A stretch of DNA of 64,000 nt from Lepidonotus clava (Eukaryota > Annelida > Polychaeta > Phyllodocida > Polynoidae), in contig OW387139.1 of assembly GCA_936440205.1 (NCBI GenBank), positions 31,646,378-31,710,377 on the forward strand, given 5' to 3'. The notes beneath the pieces were generated by a model that did no database searches, was not told the DNA's origin, and saw only the letters and a list, made by a program, of their open reading frames with translations. Position numbers and translations under genes: made by a program. How positions within the stretch are numbered: the first letter of the stretch is position 1; each line of letters begins with the position of its first letter. Below are positions 13,095 to 28,000 of the stretch, piece by piece.

Positions 13095-16000
13095 GTAAGC
13101 ATGTAGGGTATAGGCACACAGAAGGCAAAACCCGCCCTTTAACTCAGCCTCGTGTAGGATACACACTCAAAGTAACCTGGCATTTCTGAGGGGGTAGAGG
13201 CACGCATCCACTCCGCCGTTGCTTGTGTACAATTATTATTTGCACGTCTTTAACCTTTCTTCTCCCAGCACGCCAGTGGGAAAGAGGAGGAGGCAGTATG
13301 TAAGTGGGAAGCATGTGAGGGATGGCCTATCGTTATGGCATGTAGACACACGTAAGCTTCTCCCCGTTTCAATGGGTCATGATAGGGTGTTTGTGCAGTG
13401 TGTCTGTCCAAGGTGAGCATGATTTTCCATTGCCCTCACCCGTGCTCCGACCCCGCATCCATATATTGCCAACAAAACTCAATACCCTAAGGTTAACAAC
13501 AAGCCCTCCCGCACTCTTCCTTACTAAGATTTCCCGCCTTCAAGGTTTTTTCTGAAGTCCATTTATCTTTTTTTAACCAGAAAGGTTACACATCATCCAA
13601 GTAACTATTCGTTTTAGGCCCCATTTTCAATTCCCCACACGTGCCTATAAAAGCCAATGATGAATATAAAGTAGTGAAGCATGGTAAAACATAGATAAAT
13701 ATAGAGATATAGATGTACAGCTGAAAAACACACTTGACAGTCACACTCACAAAGTAACGCTCGGAATATGTTTATATGTTTGTATTTATATACCTTCATA
13801 TTAAACTGTTTTACTTTTGCCATTGACACATGTCAAATATTTTTCTTAACTGACTTTAAATTAGGATCCCCATTCTTTAAATATACAACAGTTTATATTT
13901 ATCGATCGTGATTCTAATTTCATTGTTAATACTTGTAATGTCACCACAAATAATATCCTCGTCTAAATATTGGAATATTTCAAATCTGGTCATTCATGGT
14001 AAAACCATCACTACCATACTAGAGTTGACGGTTCCCTTGGTGTTTCAGCTGTACGACTCGCGGATGATCTCCCACATGCTGGACAAGCAGCGGGAGATCA
14101 ACACGGCCCTGGAGAGGCGCGTCTCCCGCCTGGAGGAGAGCGTCCAGGCACAGGGGGCGCGGCTACGAGACCAGCCCAACGACAAACTCACCGCCTCAGG
14201 TAGGTCAACAACTCCAGAGTTGTTTGAAATGATACTTTGAGATGCTCACAATAGAACCAGGATTACGAACTCTTAAATCTGATCAATATTGAGCCAACGG
14301 CAACTAATGAAAAACTCATCTTCATAAGTGCAAATTTCGGTAAGAAGAAAATAAACTGAAGTTTTTCCATTTCCCATATGCACTTATTAATTAATGAATA
14401 ATAGGCCCTATATGATTTCTTCACAATATAATTTTTTCTCAAGAGTCAGAACCAATGGCCTCCGAGGAATAGATCAAAATTAAAGGCCCACGGCAGAGGT
14501 ATGTGAGCCTGGGTTAATACCGTGGTGACCTTCGATTCACTCCTGCTTTGATTCCCTCACTGACCAGTCAGTAGGGACTTTTCTAGTAGTTGTTATAACC
14601 GCGATCTGTGAAACTGAGACACGTTGAAGAGTTGTCAAACAGACTGACCATTGTCTGGAGGGGTCTAGTAGTAGGGGTCAGACGGTCATTGTACCCTGAT
14701 CCGTCCCGGGCCCCGTGCCACTTCAGACGGTCACAGAGGATCCAATGACCTGGTCTCTTTAACACCCCTCTCTCAGTACACCCAATTCCCAAGCGTCCTC
14801 AGCAACCCCCAACCCCCGTAGAGTGACCCCTTAGTGGCCCTCCTGCCCCCTGTTACCCAGTTTGGGATGATCAGGTGTGCTGATTGGGGCCGTAGATGTA
14901 ACACACACCTTAGGGTTGGTGATATAGGCCAGTATAATGGGGACTACAATGGTCAGTGACCAGGTGTGCGGGGCCTTCAAAGGGGGAGGTCCAGAGCCAC
15001 TTACCTCACCCCTCCCTCTTCCTCCTCCATGACATCTGCCCAGGGGACAGCTGAAGGGATCCAGCACATCGGGCTGACACTTGGCATAAATCAGGTCCAC
15101 TGACACAGGTACACGCTACAATTAAGTGGCGGCTCTAGCACCACTCACTACAAAAACTGGGTTTATTTCCACCACTGACCGTGACAATTCATTAACAACA
15201 CCCTTTCGGCTCAGTGGATTCTCCCCTCTGGCCGTCTGGGTTATATCTTTATCTGGGGAGGATCTCACGGGGATAAGTAATACAGGGGTTCAGAGGGGGC
15301 AAATGATAGCCTGGGGTGTGAGTGTGTATATCAGCTCCCCCCTGGGACGGCCGACTCAGCGCCTCTGTACAGACACGCGGCCGCCCGCCCGTCCTTTCGA
15401 TGCTGCCTCACACTTCACCCACCCAACCAATCACTGCCAAGTGTTTTCTTTCAATTATTTTTCAGAGTGTGGAAAAATATCGGAGTGAAAATAAAACAGC
15501 TGTTAAGTGAGACGAGCGCTATGGGCGCGGAACAATGGTGTCGGGTGTTGGCTGTATTCCCGACGTGTCTTGGGAGCTGGGTTTGGTGTTCTGAGGGTTT
15601 TGTATTGGGGAGCGAAGTGTGGCAGGCAAACAGCAGCCGGGCCTGCTACAAGCACCTTACAGCTGAGGGTCTTAACTGAGCACGCCAAACTCTATCCACT
15701 CGGAGATTTACACCCACAATTGGTAAGACTAGCGAAACACACATACAGGCAAACATTTCCGTATTTGTACAAAACCCTTCAGTGGCAGAAAAATACGATA
15801 TCCGCTCCCTTTAACAATACCTCACATTTTCCAAGTGTATTTGTTTCGTTTTTTATTGTTGCTATTGAGATGGGGGTATCTTTTTCAATTTTCTGGCTTG
15901 TATAGAAAAGCTAACTGCTTTAAATGTCAATAAACACGAGTCGTAAATACAGGTGTGAAGTGGAAAGACAGGTAACTCGACCTCACAGTGGACAACTATG

Positions 16001-19000
16001 GTTACAACGAATGTGGGGTGTAGATTCTATTACGGGTGACCCTGGGTGATGGGGGTGGGGGTCGGGGGACGGAGCCAGGGGATGAAGGAAGGTATTAGCA
16101 GGGTATAGGGGTTATAAGCCTTGACACTCCCATGTACAACCTTGTGTTCTCACTCGCAAATTATTAATGCTCAATATTTTTTGTTCATCAGAATAGTGAA
16201 AATAGTTCCACAGTATTATCATAAAGTATCATACAAACAGGTGATAGACACATGATTGTAAAGACATTAGTAATGACAGTATTCTCTGTGTTGCTTTTTC
16301 GTCAGAGAATACATACCAATGTCATAGCCATATCCCATCCAATCTCCTATTGCAGAAAGGACAGGTAACCGCATGATAACCCCCGTTGTGTAACATCTCA
16401 AGTCATGATCAGTCGGTTAAGACTTGAAGTGGTGTCTCCCACCTCAGGTGTGGCATCTCATGGCTTAGTATGTGTCTAATTGTTTACCCCATGTAGTACT
16501 GTGTTAGGGGTATTGGCATACACAGACAAGTAAACGGTTTCAGGGTGTTCCTCCTATTAGCCCCACTCTGCTCGGACCTGCTTGTGCTGGGGATACACCA
16601 GTCCCTCTCAGAGGGTGGTAATTGTTTTCCAAAGTCTATCCTCCTGTCTTTGCAAAATATTTGTTTTGCACTAGAGTGGGCGAGTGGGGGCCGGCAGTAT
16701 TCGAGATTGAAGTCAACCCCAGGCTGACAATTTCTGATTAGGGCTGACAATTTGGGGAAGAAATAACAAACAACCCAGATGGCTGAAGTCAGTGAAGGTT
16801 TTCAGTACAGAAATACAATCATGGTTCATTTTTGAACTGGATAACTGCTGATTTAATAAGTATCCGGTTGCTATATTTGTAATATACGCACTTTTCACCA
16901 TACAGAAGCCGGGCTGACTCTTTCCTTTCAGGGCTTACATTTTAAAAGAATGTCAGCCCAGATGGTTGACATCCCCCCCCCCCCCCAAAAAAAAAAAAGA
17001 AGTTAATTTTGAACAGTGGGGAAGGGTTGTTTTCTTTTTGTTCACATGAGTTAGATCTTATCTTATCTCTGGTATGGATGCTGCTTATAGCCCCTTGACA
17101 CATGTCTGTATGACACCTCGGAGAGTCCGGCCCTACGCGTTCTTCACACCCCATCAGCGTACCCCTTTCACACACAAACTTCCGCAGTCAGAGTCAAGGG
17201 TCTACTAGAGTGTCACAGGAAGGGGCATCTAGAAAAACGAGACGGTTGTAAATTAGGCCCATGTCGCCCAACCTTTCAGGGTCTCAGTGACACGTGTGGC
17301 AGGGGTTGGTATCAAACACAACACAGGTCGCCTCGTCACACAGACCAGCCGCTACTCTATACTCTATCAAGTCGACGGCTGAATTGGGTTCGAGATATTT
17401 AAGGAAGCACTGGTCTTGTAGCCCTTTTAAACCCGACTTTAAAATACATGCACAACCCTTTTAAACGATCTGGAATTTTCCTTGTACATGTACCAACACA
17501 CTGAAGTCGAAATGTTGTCAGATGACATGGACGTACTGCTGCATTACCCTGGTAAAATAATGCCCCAAGGGATTCCAGTCGTAGTTCCAGGAGCTAAAAG
17601 AAAGAGCTTGTTTGGGAGGACTTCTGAAAGGCTTCCATACCTGAATTAAATGTATGAAAAAAGGTAGCATCGTTCACTGCTTAACAATATGATTAGAGAG
17701 ACTAATAATGTTTAACATCAAGTTTCAAGGTTAGAGATCACTCTAACTAAAATGCATTTGATAAGTTTTTCCTTGAAATAGAGAAGGAATACAGAGCACG
17801 TGTGTATTGTGGGGCGTATAATCCTATAGCAAAGACGCCTATTATATTTACCATCTTCGCCTAGGAGACTCCAAACTAAGCTCAAGTAAACTTACTCAGA
17901 ACAAATTGTGAAAAGACGCGGTTCTTACCCCACCCCAAAATAGCAGAGAATAAAACCGACTATCTTATCTATCACTGATAACCGACCTTATTATTGATGA
18001 TCAGAAACAGGCACATGTTAACCCCCCCCCCCCCCCCCCTCACTCACACACACCAAAAAACGGAGTGGATGGGGAGAGAGAGAAATAAAGTCGACGGTAT
18101 CTATTGCCCGTCGAAGGGCCTTATTTTGGTACATACTTCTTTAGTGACTGTTCTGACTATCCAACTATTGGAATTGATTTGTCGGCGAACCTCACTTGAG
18201 TAAACTTTCGATAAAAAACAAGTTATACGTTTATTCTTATATTATAAGCGAGTGCAGTTCCATTTCCGCGGAGTATAGGACGTGCTATTCCAAATTAAAT
18301 ATGTGCATGTGTGTTTAGGCGGGCGCCGTGCCCTGACAAGGGCCCCGGCAGGGGGTGAATGGTGGCCGGGGTATCGGCCCAGGTCGTGTTTACATGGATC
18401 GCATGTCGGTGGCCGGCCGCCGCAGGGCGCCACCTGTTAGTTCACCATTAATACCTGACACATCAAACGCCACAGCAGGGCGTGAGCTTTGCACCTCGAT
18501 GTGTCTTGATCCCGGCATATGAGTAGGGTGGGGGCACGTTGAGACGGGGCGGGGAGCGGGGAAACAGGCATGTATACCCCCTTAACCAACTCTCCCCCGT
18601 CAACTCGCCAAGTGACAGAAGGCGTCAGATGAGTCTGATAGTGTAAGTAACAGGGATGACTGATGGACGGGTGGCGGATAGTATGATCGGATCTCATGTC
18701 AGCAAAATACTTCTCGAGAACAAGTTCTGTCACGTACAAGTTTCATCAGAATATATGTTGCACTTTACTAAGAAACTTAAAAGGTGATGGAGAACAAGTG
18801 CTCTTTTTAAGTCTGATTCAAGATAAATGGGTATCTTTCGGAGACCATCACTCTAAGGAAATTGGTGATAGTAACAAGGGTGTGGCAAATGAAGTGTGGA
18901 AAGTCATTAGTCTTATCTTCCCAGTGTTACATCCTATCTATCCGATCTGTGTGGACGGGGTGGAGTGATGGAGGACCAATCAGGCACGTACAGCAGTATG

Positions 19001-22000
19001 CCACACAGACAAAGGGGTAAATAACCCAAGCACGGACCATATATACGGAGTCTGGGCCCTTGTCAGAGGCAATCAAGAAGCCAGTCCTGCTCTCCTCAGC
19101 TCTGATATTGACTGCTGGGGCTGGGTCTGTGCATTCTATGCCAGAGTCCATCACGATAAACAAACCCGGACAAAAACACTGAGACTCTGAGCCAGACGAC
19201 TGGTCGTCGTCTGGTCAATCCCAGATGGCCTGTAACTACAATGCCCCTTTTTGCTAGTGGACCTCTTCTCTCTGCTTCCTCCCCAAAGTTCTTGTTAGAC
19301 AGGCAGTATTCGTCATTTCGAATGACAGACAAGACAGAAAACGTGTCTAGTCATACGAAAACGTCAAAGGAATCAATTCATATCATTTCATCACAGTCAT
19401 TTGATTGCAAGTTTTGCCAATCAATTCTGGCATTCGCCACCCGATCTAGTTAAATAAGAGAAAGGGAAAAAAAAACAATAAAAAATTAATTCTAAAGATA
19501 ATACTTTGGTGTTCACGTATTCCATTTCGATTTCCTGACGTGTTGACAATAGCTAATGAAAGTCGTTGAGAGGAAACGGACCTAAGCACTATTTTTAAGC
19601 GACTGGCAGCCCTGTGCCGACAGTCTGAGCTTAGAGAGTCCAAGTTTTACTTTGATTTTCCCACGCTGTTCTCTCTGATTTTTAATATGCCGACAACAGG
19701 CAATGATGAGTTTTATGTTGCGAACATGTGATGCCCTTTTTCTTCCCCTAAATTATCCTTAATTTGCAGCTATAGAATCACTCCATAAATTCAGAGTTTT
19801 GAAAGGTGTTATCCTTATAAGACGATGGCTGGTTTTCTCAAATTATAAAACACGATATTTTGTCGAGACAGAAAACAACGAATATAGCAGGGAAACGGTT
19901 ATAAACATCAAAGTCAAATGAGAGGGGCGCACGCCCCCCTATTGATTTCCCGGAAATTAGCTTTTTAATGTAAAATCCAGCCAAAATGTCAAAAATCCCA
20001 GATCAGGCCCTATCTATGCCCATGACAATGGATCTTGCATTGACCTAAACAGATTGAGACTTGGGCAAAACAAGATATATTACAATGATATCATTCATAT
20101 CCGCCATGAACTGAGAATGAAGCTAAGCAGTGCAGGTCGGTATAAGGAACCAGACCCGTAGTAAATTAATAAGTCGGTGTAACTCGACAACTCCCCTCCT
20201 TTCACTCCCCACCCTGGAGACCCTCCCCCTGCCGCCCGGCGAGCAGCTCCTCACTTTTTCTGATCCCGGTCTGGGCAGATAGCAGCGCTCAGATCAAGGA
20301 GTCTACAGTAGACTACTTGCTCAGATACAGCATGGAGACGAGCGCTCCTCGTCAACTGAACGACTTTCTAATCGACAGCTCTAACTATTCAGTCTTTGTT
20401 TTTAACAATTTAATGTTCCTCTTTACTCCATATCAATCATGGAATCCGAATCAAATTAGGATTGGTTGTGTGTGATCGATTATTTGACTCGGGAAACGTG
20501 ATTTGAACAAGGCCTGTAAATGTGTAATCAGATGAACGCCTAAGTTGATAAAGCGGACAAAAACAAAACACATGCGTCACTTAATGGGTGATGATAGAGA
20601 TGCATGCAAAGGCCCTCTGTGGATTTTTCGCCTGAATCTAAAGTTTTATCTGTAGTACTATAATACGAATGTTCCGTTAAAAACTATGATTATGATAGAT
20701 TTCTGAAAGTAGGAATCTTCAAGATGTCTCATCTACACGTTCATTACAATAATTCCCGTTTTTTTTCCAAAAAGGCTGCAACAATAACTTCATCCCTTTA
20801 CAGTAAATACGTCATTCCCAATTATATGTCATGCTACATGCTCTTCCGTATTGAAGTGATCCTTCCGGTTAAACTTTCATTAATAGATTACTGCTTTACA
20901 CGTAAGAGATTATCGATCATAATTATTATGATGGATGATCGAAAGCGCAGACAAACAGTGTATCACTTAGTGACTCAAAAAAAAAAAAACGCATTAGGTT
21001 GTCAAGGTGGTGTGACTGAAGTAAATCGCTTTTTGAAAATCAATTGCACAGCGTTAAAAAAAAACTTCTGTCTAGAAAAAACTTTTGTTTTCCAGACGAA
21101 TCAAGAGTTTGCAAAATTAAGATACGTCCCCAGAATTGTGAGGCAATTTGTATACTCAATTCTCCTACATAAAGTCGTAAACCTGTAACATTTACATGCT
21201 TTTTGGGACAGGGAAGTACGGAGGTAACCTAGCAGGAGTAGGGTAACTACACTATCACAGATTTAACGTGATTTACTGGGCTTTCCCCACAGCAGAGTAG
21301 TGGCCTTCCTGGGTGACTATATGAGGTATGAGACTTGTTACCTCCAACCAAACACACGTGGCCGACCCCCCAGATCACCAGCTGGGGAACCCCTTGAGGA
21401 TCCCCCACCCATTCATCAGGCCCTCTTCTGTAATCTCTTACCTCAGGGGTGCCCTACTCATTCAGAGATGTGGTGTTACTGGTACTGACCTGCAAGAGTA
21501 AAAAGAAACAGTTTTTGAGTCAAAGAGAAGGATGGTCAAAGACAAAACTGGTCTCAAGCATTTACATGGCGAACTTACAGTTGAAAAACCTGAACACTTA
21601 CTGTCTGGTTCAAAACATGAACAAAAACTTAATTTTCTAAGGCCCCTAAAATACTATTCAATTTTCCATTAGCCAGGTTTACATTTAGGTTCACTTCTTT
21701 GATAGTTGTCTTAAACATCTTAAACCAATTAAGTTCCTGAGTAATCGGAGTCACGAAACTGTTAAAACTAATGATAAAAAAGAATCAAGGCCTACAACTC
21801 TCTGAACCTTTTCTGGAGAAAGTGAAACTTTCAGTCAATTCTACTTAAAGCCCCAAAGATTATACCTAGGACTGGTAACCCTGGGAAGGTGCACCTTTCA
21901 CTGAGGTTCACTCTGCTGGCATGCTGCACCTTACCCCACCAGTCTACCTGTCATCAGCGGCAATTCCCACCCAGGCGGCAAAGATGATACTAATCCAATC

Positions 22001-25000
22001 GGTCTGCCTGGCCAATCAGGCACCGATAAATACGTCATCGCCACACCGCACAAGATGCGCACTAAATGTATCGACGGGGCCTGATTGGGTTGTGACGAAC
22101 CTAAGACTATGTATACTCACGGTTTTTCACTGCAAATATGTTAGTGTTAATCAAGAATACGATCCACATGCAGTAAGAAAGCTGCATAGATATATGTGGA
22201 TTTTTAATTAAGTTAATCTTTCACACAATAGTTGTCAATAGTGAAAGTAGACCCCAAAACTTGACACACTTTGCAGACGCGTCCTATTTTCATAATTCTA
22301 TGTTTTCAGAGAGAGATGCTAACAATGATCAGTGATCTACGTCAGGAATAACTAAACCAACCTTTGCAAGGCCGTTGGTTACCTTAATTGGTACCTATAC
22401 CTATAGGTACCTTAATTGTTATGTCACAAGTGAAAATCTACGAACTTGGATCTGGTCGGATTCGATTGAACCTTCTCATGTTTCTTTAAATATCACTTCT
22501 TTCCAACTTTCTTGATATACGTGAAACTATCATAAGTAGATAAAGGGTTGATCTGGTTTCAAAAATGGTTTCATTCTCCTGCACATGGCCTCTTCGCCAA
22601 GAGGATAGGGCACAAATAATAAAGGTCTTTAAGTAAGTATATATATGCATTGTGACTAGAGAGTAAGGACGTGATACCATTAGATTTGATGTCATATGAT
22701 AGCGTAATCTGAACACTACTATCGTGTGTCTGTGAATCTAGCAGGACATGTACACTGTTTACAGTTATTCATTGTGAATGGGGTAAATATACGGCGGGCT
22801 AAAGAACACACAAAGCCAGGCAACGGAAGGTCGTTATTTGATCATTTCTTGTAATGTGAGAAAAAGGATACTGCCCAAACTGTCATATCGGGTTTGTGAA
22901 ATCGGTTTGGATGAAAGGAAATCCGCTTTCAATGAAAAGGGATTATACGTGATCGGAAGGGACACAATACTATCTGTTAGTGTTACTGCTTGGGGGGACA
23001 TGTATACCTATGTGACACATGGCTTGTGTACATCAGTGCATGCACTTTGAATCCAAAGTTTCCAAGACTTTTTCAATGGCACCAACATTAGAAGTGCAAA
23101 TTCATGCATTGCCTTAAGATGTGCCCCTACTTCAATATAATTTATTTTGGGGGATTGGAGTTCCCAAGAGCTGAGATACCACTAAACCTGTGGCACCTGC
23201 CCTACAGTATGGTGCCCAAATAGACACAAGCCACGTCTCCAAAAACTCCGAGAGCTGTCGGTGGGTGGTCGGTCAGGGTCAGGAGGGGTGAAGTGGTGGT
23301 CAAGGGTGTGTACTATGACGAGGTGGTGACGTATGTGGCGACAGAGAGCCTGGTATGACGTGGTAGTGACGTTCATAATGACCTTAGACATGACCTGTAA
23401 ATGGAACACGTTCTGCTCTATCCATAAACCAAGATGGTTCACCATTGACTTTTACACAATATATAAGCAACCCAAACTTGTACTATCTGGCCTTTTTCTT
23501 TTAGTTCAGAAGTTATGGCTCTTTCTGACAGGACAGTCTCGTCCGATTCTTTTTAATGAATAATAGAATTAAAATTATTGAAAAAAAATCTTGAAATATG
23601 TGCAAATCATGTTCAGATGAATAAACACCAATGAATATGGGAATCATATTGAAATGAATAGACGTCGACAAAATTACATACATTTTCCATTTTCAGCTCA
23701 GAGACCATTTTCTATCAAGCTGATTTTCTTCCTGAACCTTTCACATAAAAGTCACAGTACTGGATCTAGAGTGAAACAGAATGCTACAATCATGAAGCAC
23801 TAGATCGAGAAGGTGGTCGAGCTATTTTTTAACATGTACACGGGTATATAAAAGAGTCACATGTTTCATTGTAAGATTTCACAGAATCGTGCTACAAAAG
23901 TTTCCTCCTGGACTGAGTGTGATCTGTTCCCCGCCCGGCTTACAATAGGTGGGGCGGGTCCGGACCGCCTGATGCGGTGACGGCCGCTGACTGACAAGAT
24001 AATGGCCACGTTTCTGGGCAGTAAGAGTGCCTGACAGCATAATTAGAAATGCATTTTGTTCAATGGTTAACCCAAGTTTCTATACAGGGAAGCCCTTCAG
24101 TGTGGTCTCAAGAAATACAATTGTCTGTAAACCCCCAACGACGATTACATTCTACTCTCGTCTCCCAAAGTTTCATTTTACAACTTGCAAGGATACTTTG
24201 GCAACTGGATACTTTTTTAAAGCACACTCCGAGTGTACATTTCTTGCATTCTCTGTTAATAAAATCGGGAGATTCTAGATACGGCCTATTTGATCAGGCG
24301 TCGGTCACAACATGTCCTGTACAAGACAGGCAGTGTGGCCCATTGTAGGACGCTGATTGGTCTATTTCACGGTTCATGGAGGACACAGAAGGTGGCGCTG
24401 TACCAACAATGCCCTTAGCTACTCTAAATGCAGGTCCCCAACCATGTCACTGCTTACACTATCTCAAGACTGCTCTGTCAGACCACTAATCTGTAGGTGC
24501 ATTGTATCGACAGCTTTCAATGTGTATGTACTTCGTTCTTCTGCCAAAGAATATTTAACTTTCTATGTTCAAAATGCAATCCTTGATAATCATTTGCCAT
24601 CTTACAGTGATTCAACTAGAGAAATCTACTTGTAAGTTTCTTTGGGTTCTCAGAATCACGATGGCTTTGCACTGAACAATATTAATTTAGTTGTCCGGTT
24701 TTTTTTGCCAACAGTTTACGTCTGACAATAGCAACAAGAGTCTCTTTATTACCAACTCATCATAGAAGGAAGGTTGGTCAATAATACGATCCACAATGAT
24801 CCCCTAAAACAAACTGAAGTCAAACCTAGGGATTAGAGCTGAGGCAGATTAAGAGGCCAATGACAATAACAAGAATTACTTTTCTGGGCCAGTGGGTAAC
24901 ATCCATAGTTTATTAGTGTACCATGCCGGAAACCAGTGGCAGAGAAAGTTCCTGGTGTGATAAGACTGATAAACGGTGGCTAGTACCCGATGGCCCAGAA

Positions 25001-28000
25001 ACGAATTCCTCCTCATTGCCCATTATCAGACTGTCCCTTTCTCTGAATGTGTGAAGTAACCTTGGTAGAAGTGCTAGTACCAGAGGTGGAGCGGACACAG
25101 TGGGTGTGCGGCAGATGGCCCCTGTCTGTCCTGAACAGTCTCCACTCACAGGCTCCCGCCCCCAGGTGGGATAATTCTACAGCAAATCAATTATCTGTCA
25201 GGGAAAACACCACTACTCGGGAGGAAATGGGCTATAATCTTCACTTTCTCTTCTGACATACGTCTATCACGGAATGTGTGAACGCCTTGACGATTTAAGG
25301 CGGCTAATTCACCTCCAGGTTGATAGGTGTTGTCGTCGGAGAATATATCATATGTATGATTGATTATACATTGTACATAGGGCTATTCTAATTACACAAA
25401 CAGGCAACTTTCACAACGTAGTGCGAGTTGGGGCATTGGTTGACTACCAATCCTACTGGCAGAACCTCTACACATAGTCGCTTTGAGAAATTTGTTAATG
25501 ATCCATGTCCTAATGGGCAGATACAAAAATCGATTGTTGAGTAAGTTAAAGTCAACAAAACGTCGGGGTAATATAGAAACGCAAACGTACACAATAATTA
25601 TATAGACTACAAGGCAAATACATTTCGAGTTAAAACTTTATATGGGATAACAGATTAAGGAACATAATGAAATTACTTATCACAGGAATGTTCTTGACAC
25701 ATACAACGTAGCTATATATCTCATGGCAGCTAGCATGGCCCGACAGCTTTGATTTAAGGGACTCGCAAGGACTACAAGCAATACAATCTGCCTAAGTCAA
25801 CTGACAGACAACAGCTGAACAATCAAACCTTGCTTCATCTCTGTCGTCACATTGCTTCATTGAATAATCATCGGGACCTTGAAAGAAAGGCCATAATACA
25901 CCATAGGTTCTGTATTTATTGATTAAAAGTGGGACTTATGTCTACTACAACCTCTATTTCTCTTCCATTACTATTTTTAGACTGTCTACGGGAAATCAGG
26001 AGGTGCACGTGACAGAGCGCGGGTTATAATGACCGATTGCCTTAACGCCAAACACGAGTCTATAGAGTAGCCATGTGTATATACATAAAATAATAGAATA
26101 AGTTTCTTTGCTCAACATTATGTGTCTGGAGAAAAGTAGAGGTTCAATTTCGTGAAGTTTAACAACGGGCACCCCCTGCCTTTAGGGTCTTTAGGGTTAC
26201 GGTTCTCAGTATCAAAGGGTCGGCTTGGGTCCTGTTCTTGTTTTGGTTGTCTCCAGTGGTTGTGATGAGTAGACAGAGATAGCCGTAACTGGCAATGACG
26301 AACGATGTGACGCAGCAGCCAGAAGCACATACCACACGAGTCAAGTCACTCACATAACGGTTCACGTTCTCCGTTTTTTCCCCAACCCGTTATTTTTCTA
26401 TAAAACACCAGAGCCTACACAAAGACAGTAAAGTCAATGTCAGTGTTATTCAAACCCATCGGCAATACCCTGAAGCAGAGGGAAGAACAACATGGATACC
26501 TTCACCAAGGATGGGAATATTTACTGCACAAATATCAGAGGACCTTGCTAGGCACACGGATCTCTGCATGGGGAGGGGCAAACTATCTGACAAATGCAGA
26601 AAAGAGCTATGCAAAGAATAATATTAATAAAAGTGCCGGTGTCGGAGCGAGCAGAGCACGTCTGGGAATTCGGGTAGGGTACTTAGGTGGGACATGGAGG
26701 TTTCGGGTTGCCGGCGTAGGAGGGTTGGGGTTAGGTGGGTGGGAGTGGAGGGCCGACTACAGGTGCTCACAGGTGTGCACAGGTGAGGCTGGGGAGGCTG
26801 TATGCTGACCAGGTGTGGTTATGCCCCGGACCCTGCTCGGTCAACAAGGCTGAGAGGTGCTTGGTCACGGCCAGATGCTTCGGTTACCTCCCTGCCCCAC
26901 CTTCACCCACACAATGACAAACATCGCTTTCTTTGTGGCAGGGAAATAAAAAGAGTACAAAGAGAATACGTAATTATTGCATTTCTGAAGTTAACCTCGG
27001 GCCCAGCTGCTGATTTGTTCATTGCCAGTGATGCATGAACTATCATACATATTACTGTCACAAGTGACAGATATAGAGGGCGTGTGCGGGCGTCTGTTTT
27101 TAATGAAAAAATGCTCATAGCCTTTCCTACCCAAGATTCGCCACTTATCATTAACAGAGAGTAAGACAGCTACGGCCATATGATTATCATGGCGAGAACA
27201 ATGTTTAAGTTATTAAAGCTATAAGAAGAGCCCTGCTACTCCCGGAACTCAGTAACATCAGGGAATCGAACCCCAAGGGCTGCTTTGTCGCTTCTTGGGT
27301 CCAAAACCCTTATCGTCACCTCTTTCTTAAGTTTCTATCAGCAGGAGTTCATGCATGGAGACATAATCTTTCAAAGTTGTGAAAAATGAAAATTATGCTT
27401 TAAATATCACTTTGGCATTTTTCAAAATCTAATTCTTAATAGCTACAATAAAACATTTGCTGTCTGTTTCGAATCACTATCAATATCAGTTTGTAGAATT
27501 CCTAGGTTCATACGTGCCATTTGAAGACATATTGATGCCCTGAAGTCAAAAGTACATGGGCGCGGGGCGGCGCTCGGGGAGGTATGCCTGGCCTTCATTT
27601 GTCCACCTGGAGGTGATCTGGGCCCCCGACACCCCCAACCAAAACACCCAGCACCCCCTCCTCAGGGACAGAGACCCGGCCCAACCTCCTCACCTCTTCA
27701 CCCCGCCCGGCCCATCCCTCTCCACCCCGCGCCCCGACCCACGTGCAGGGTGCCCAGACCCAGGTGAGGCTTGTGTAACGCACCCATCAAGTACCCCAGT
27801 CAATGATTGGGGCCGATATGAGCTGGGCATATCATGGGCTGACGACAGAATGGCACCTACGTGAGTAGTTTCTAGGTCTAGCCAGTGGAGTTTGTGTTAG
27901 TGGATTTAACAGGGCTACTGACCACATTGGCCACTGTGGCTAGTGGGGAAATAACCAGGGCTCACACTAATGTGTACCATACATACCAGCTTAATCTCCT

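Noticed and set aside
20724-21188. 154-codon frame in lectin intron 2
   Set aside because: AT-rich, Lys/Phe/Ile-heavy composition expected of chance, with no recognisable motif.
27200-27310. Box-B-like GGGGTTCGATTCCC on the minus strand, possible tRNA or SINE
   Set aside because: No box A at the right distance and the arms do not fold as a tRNA.
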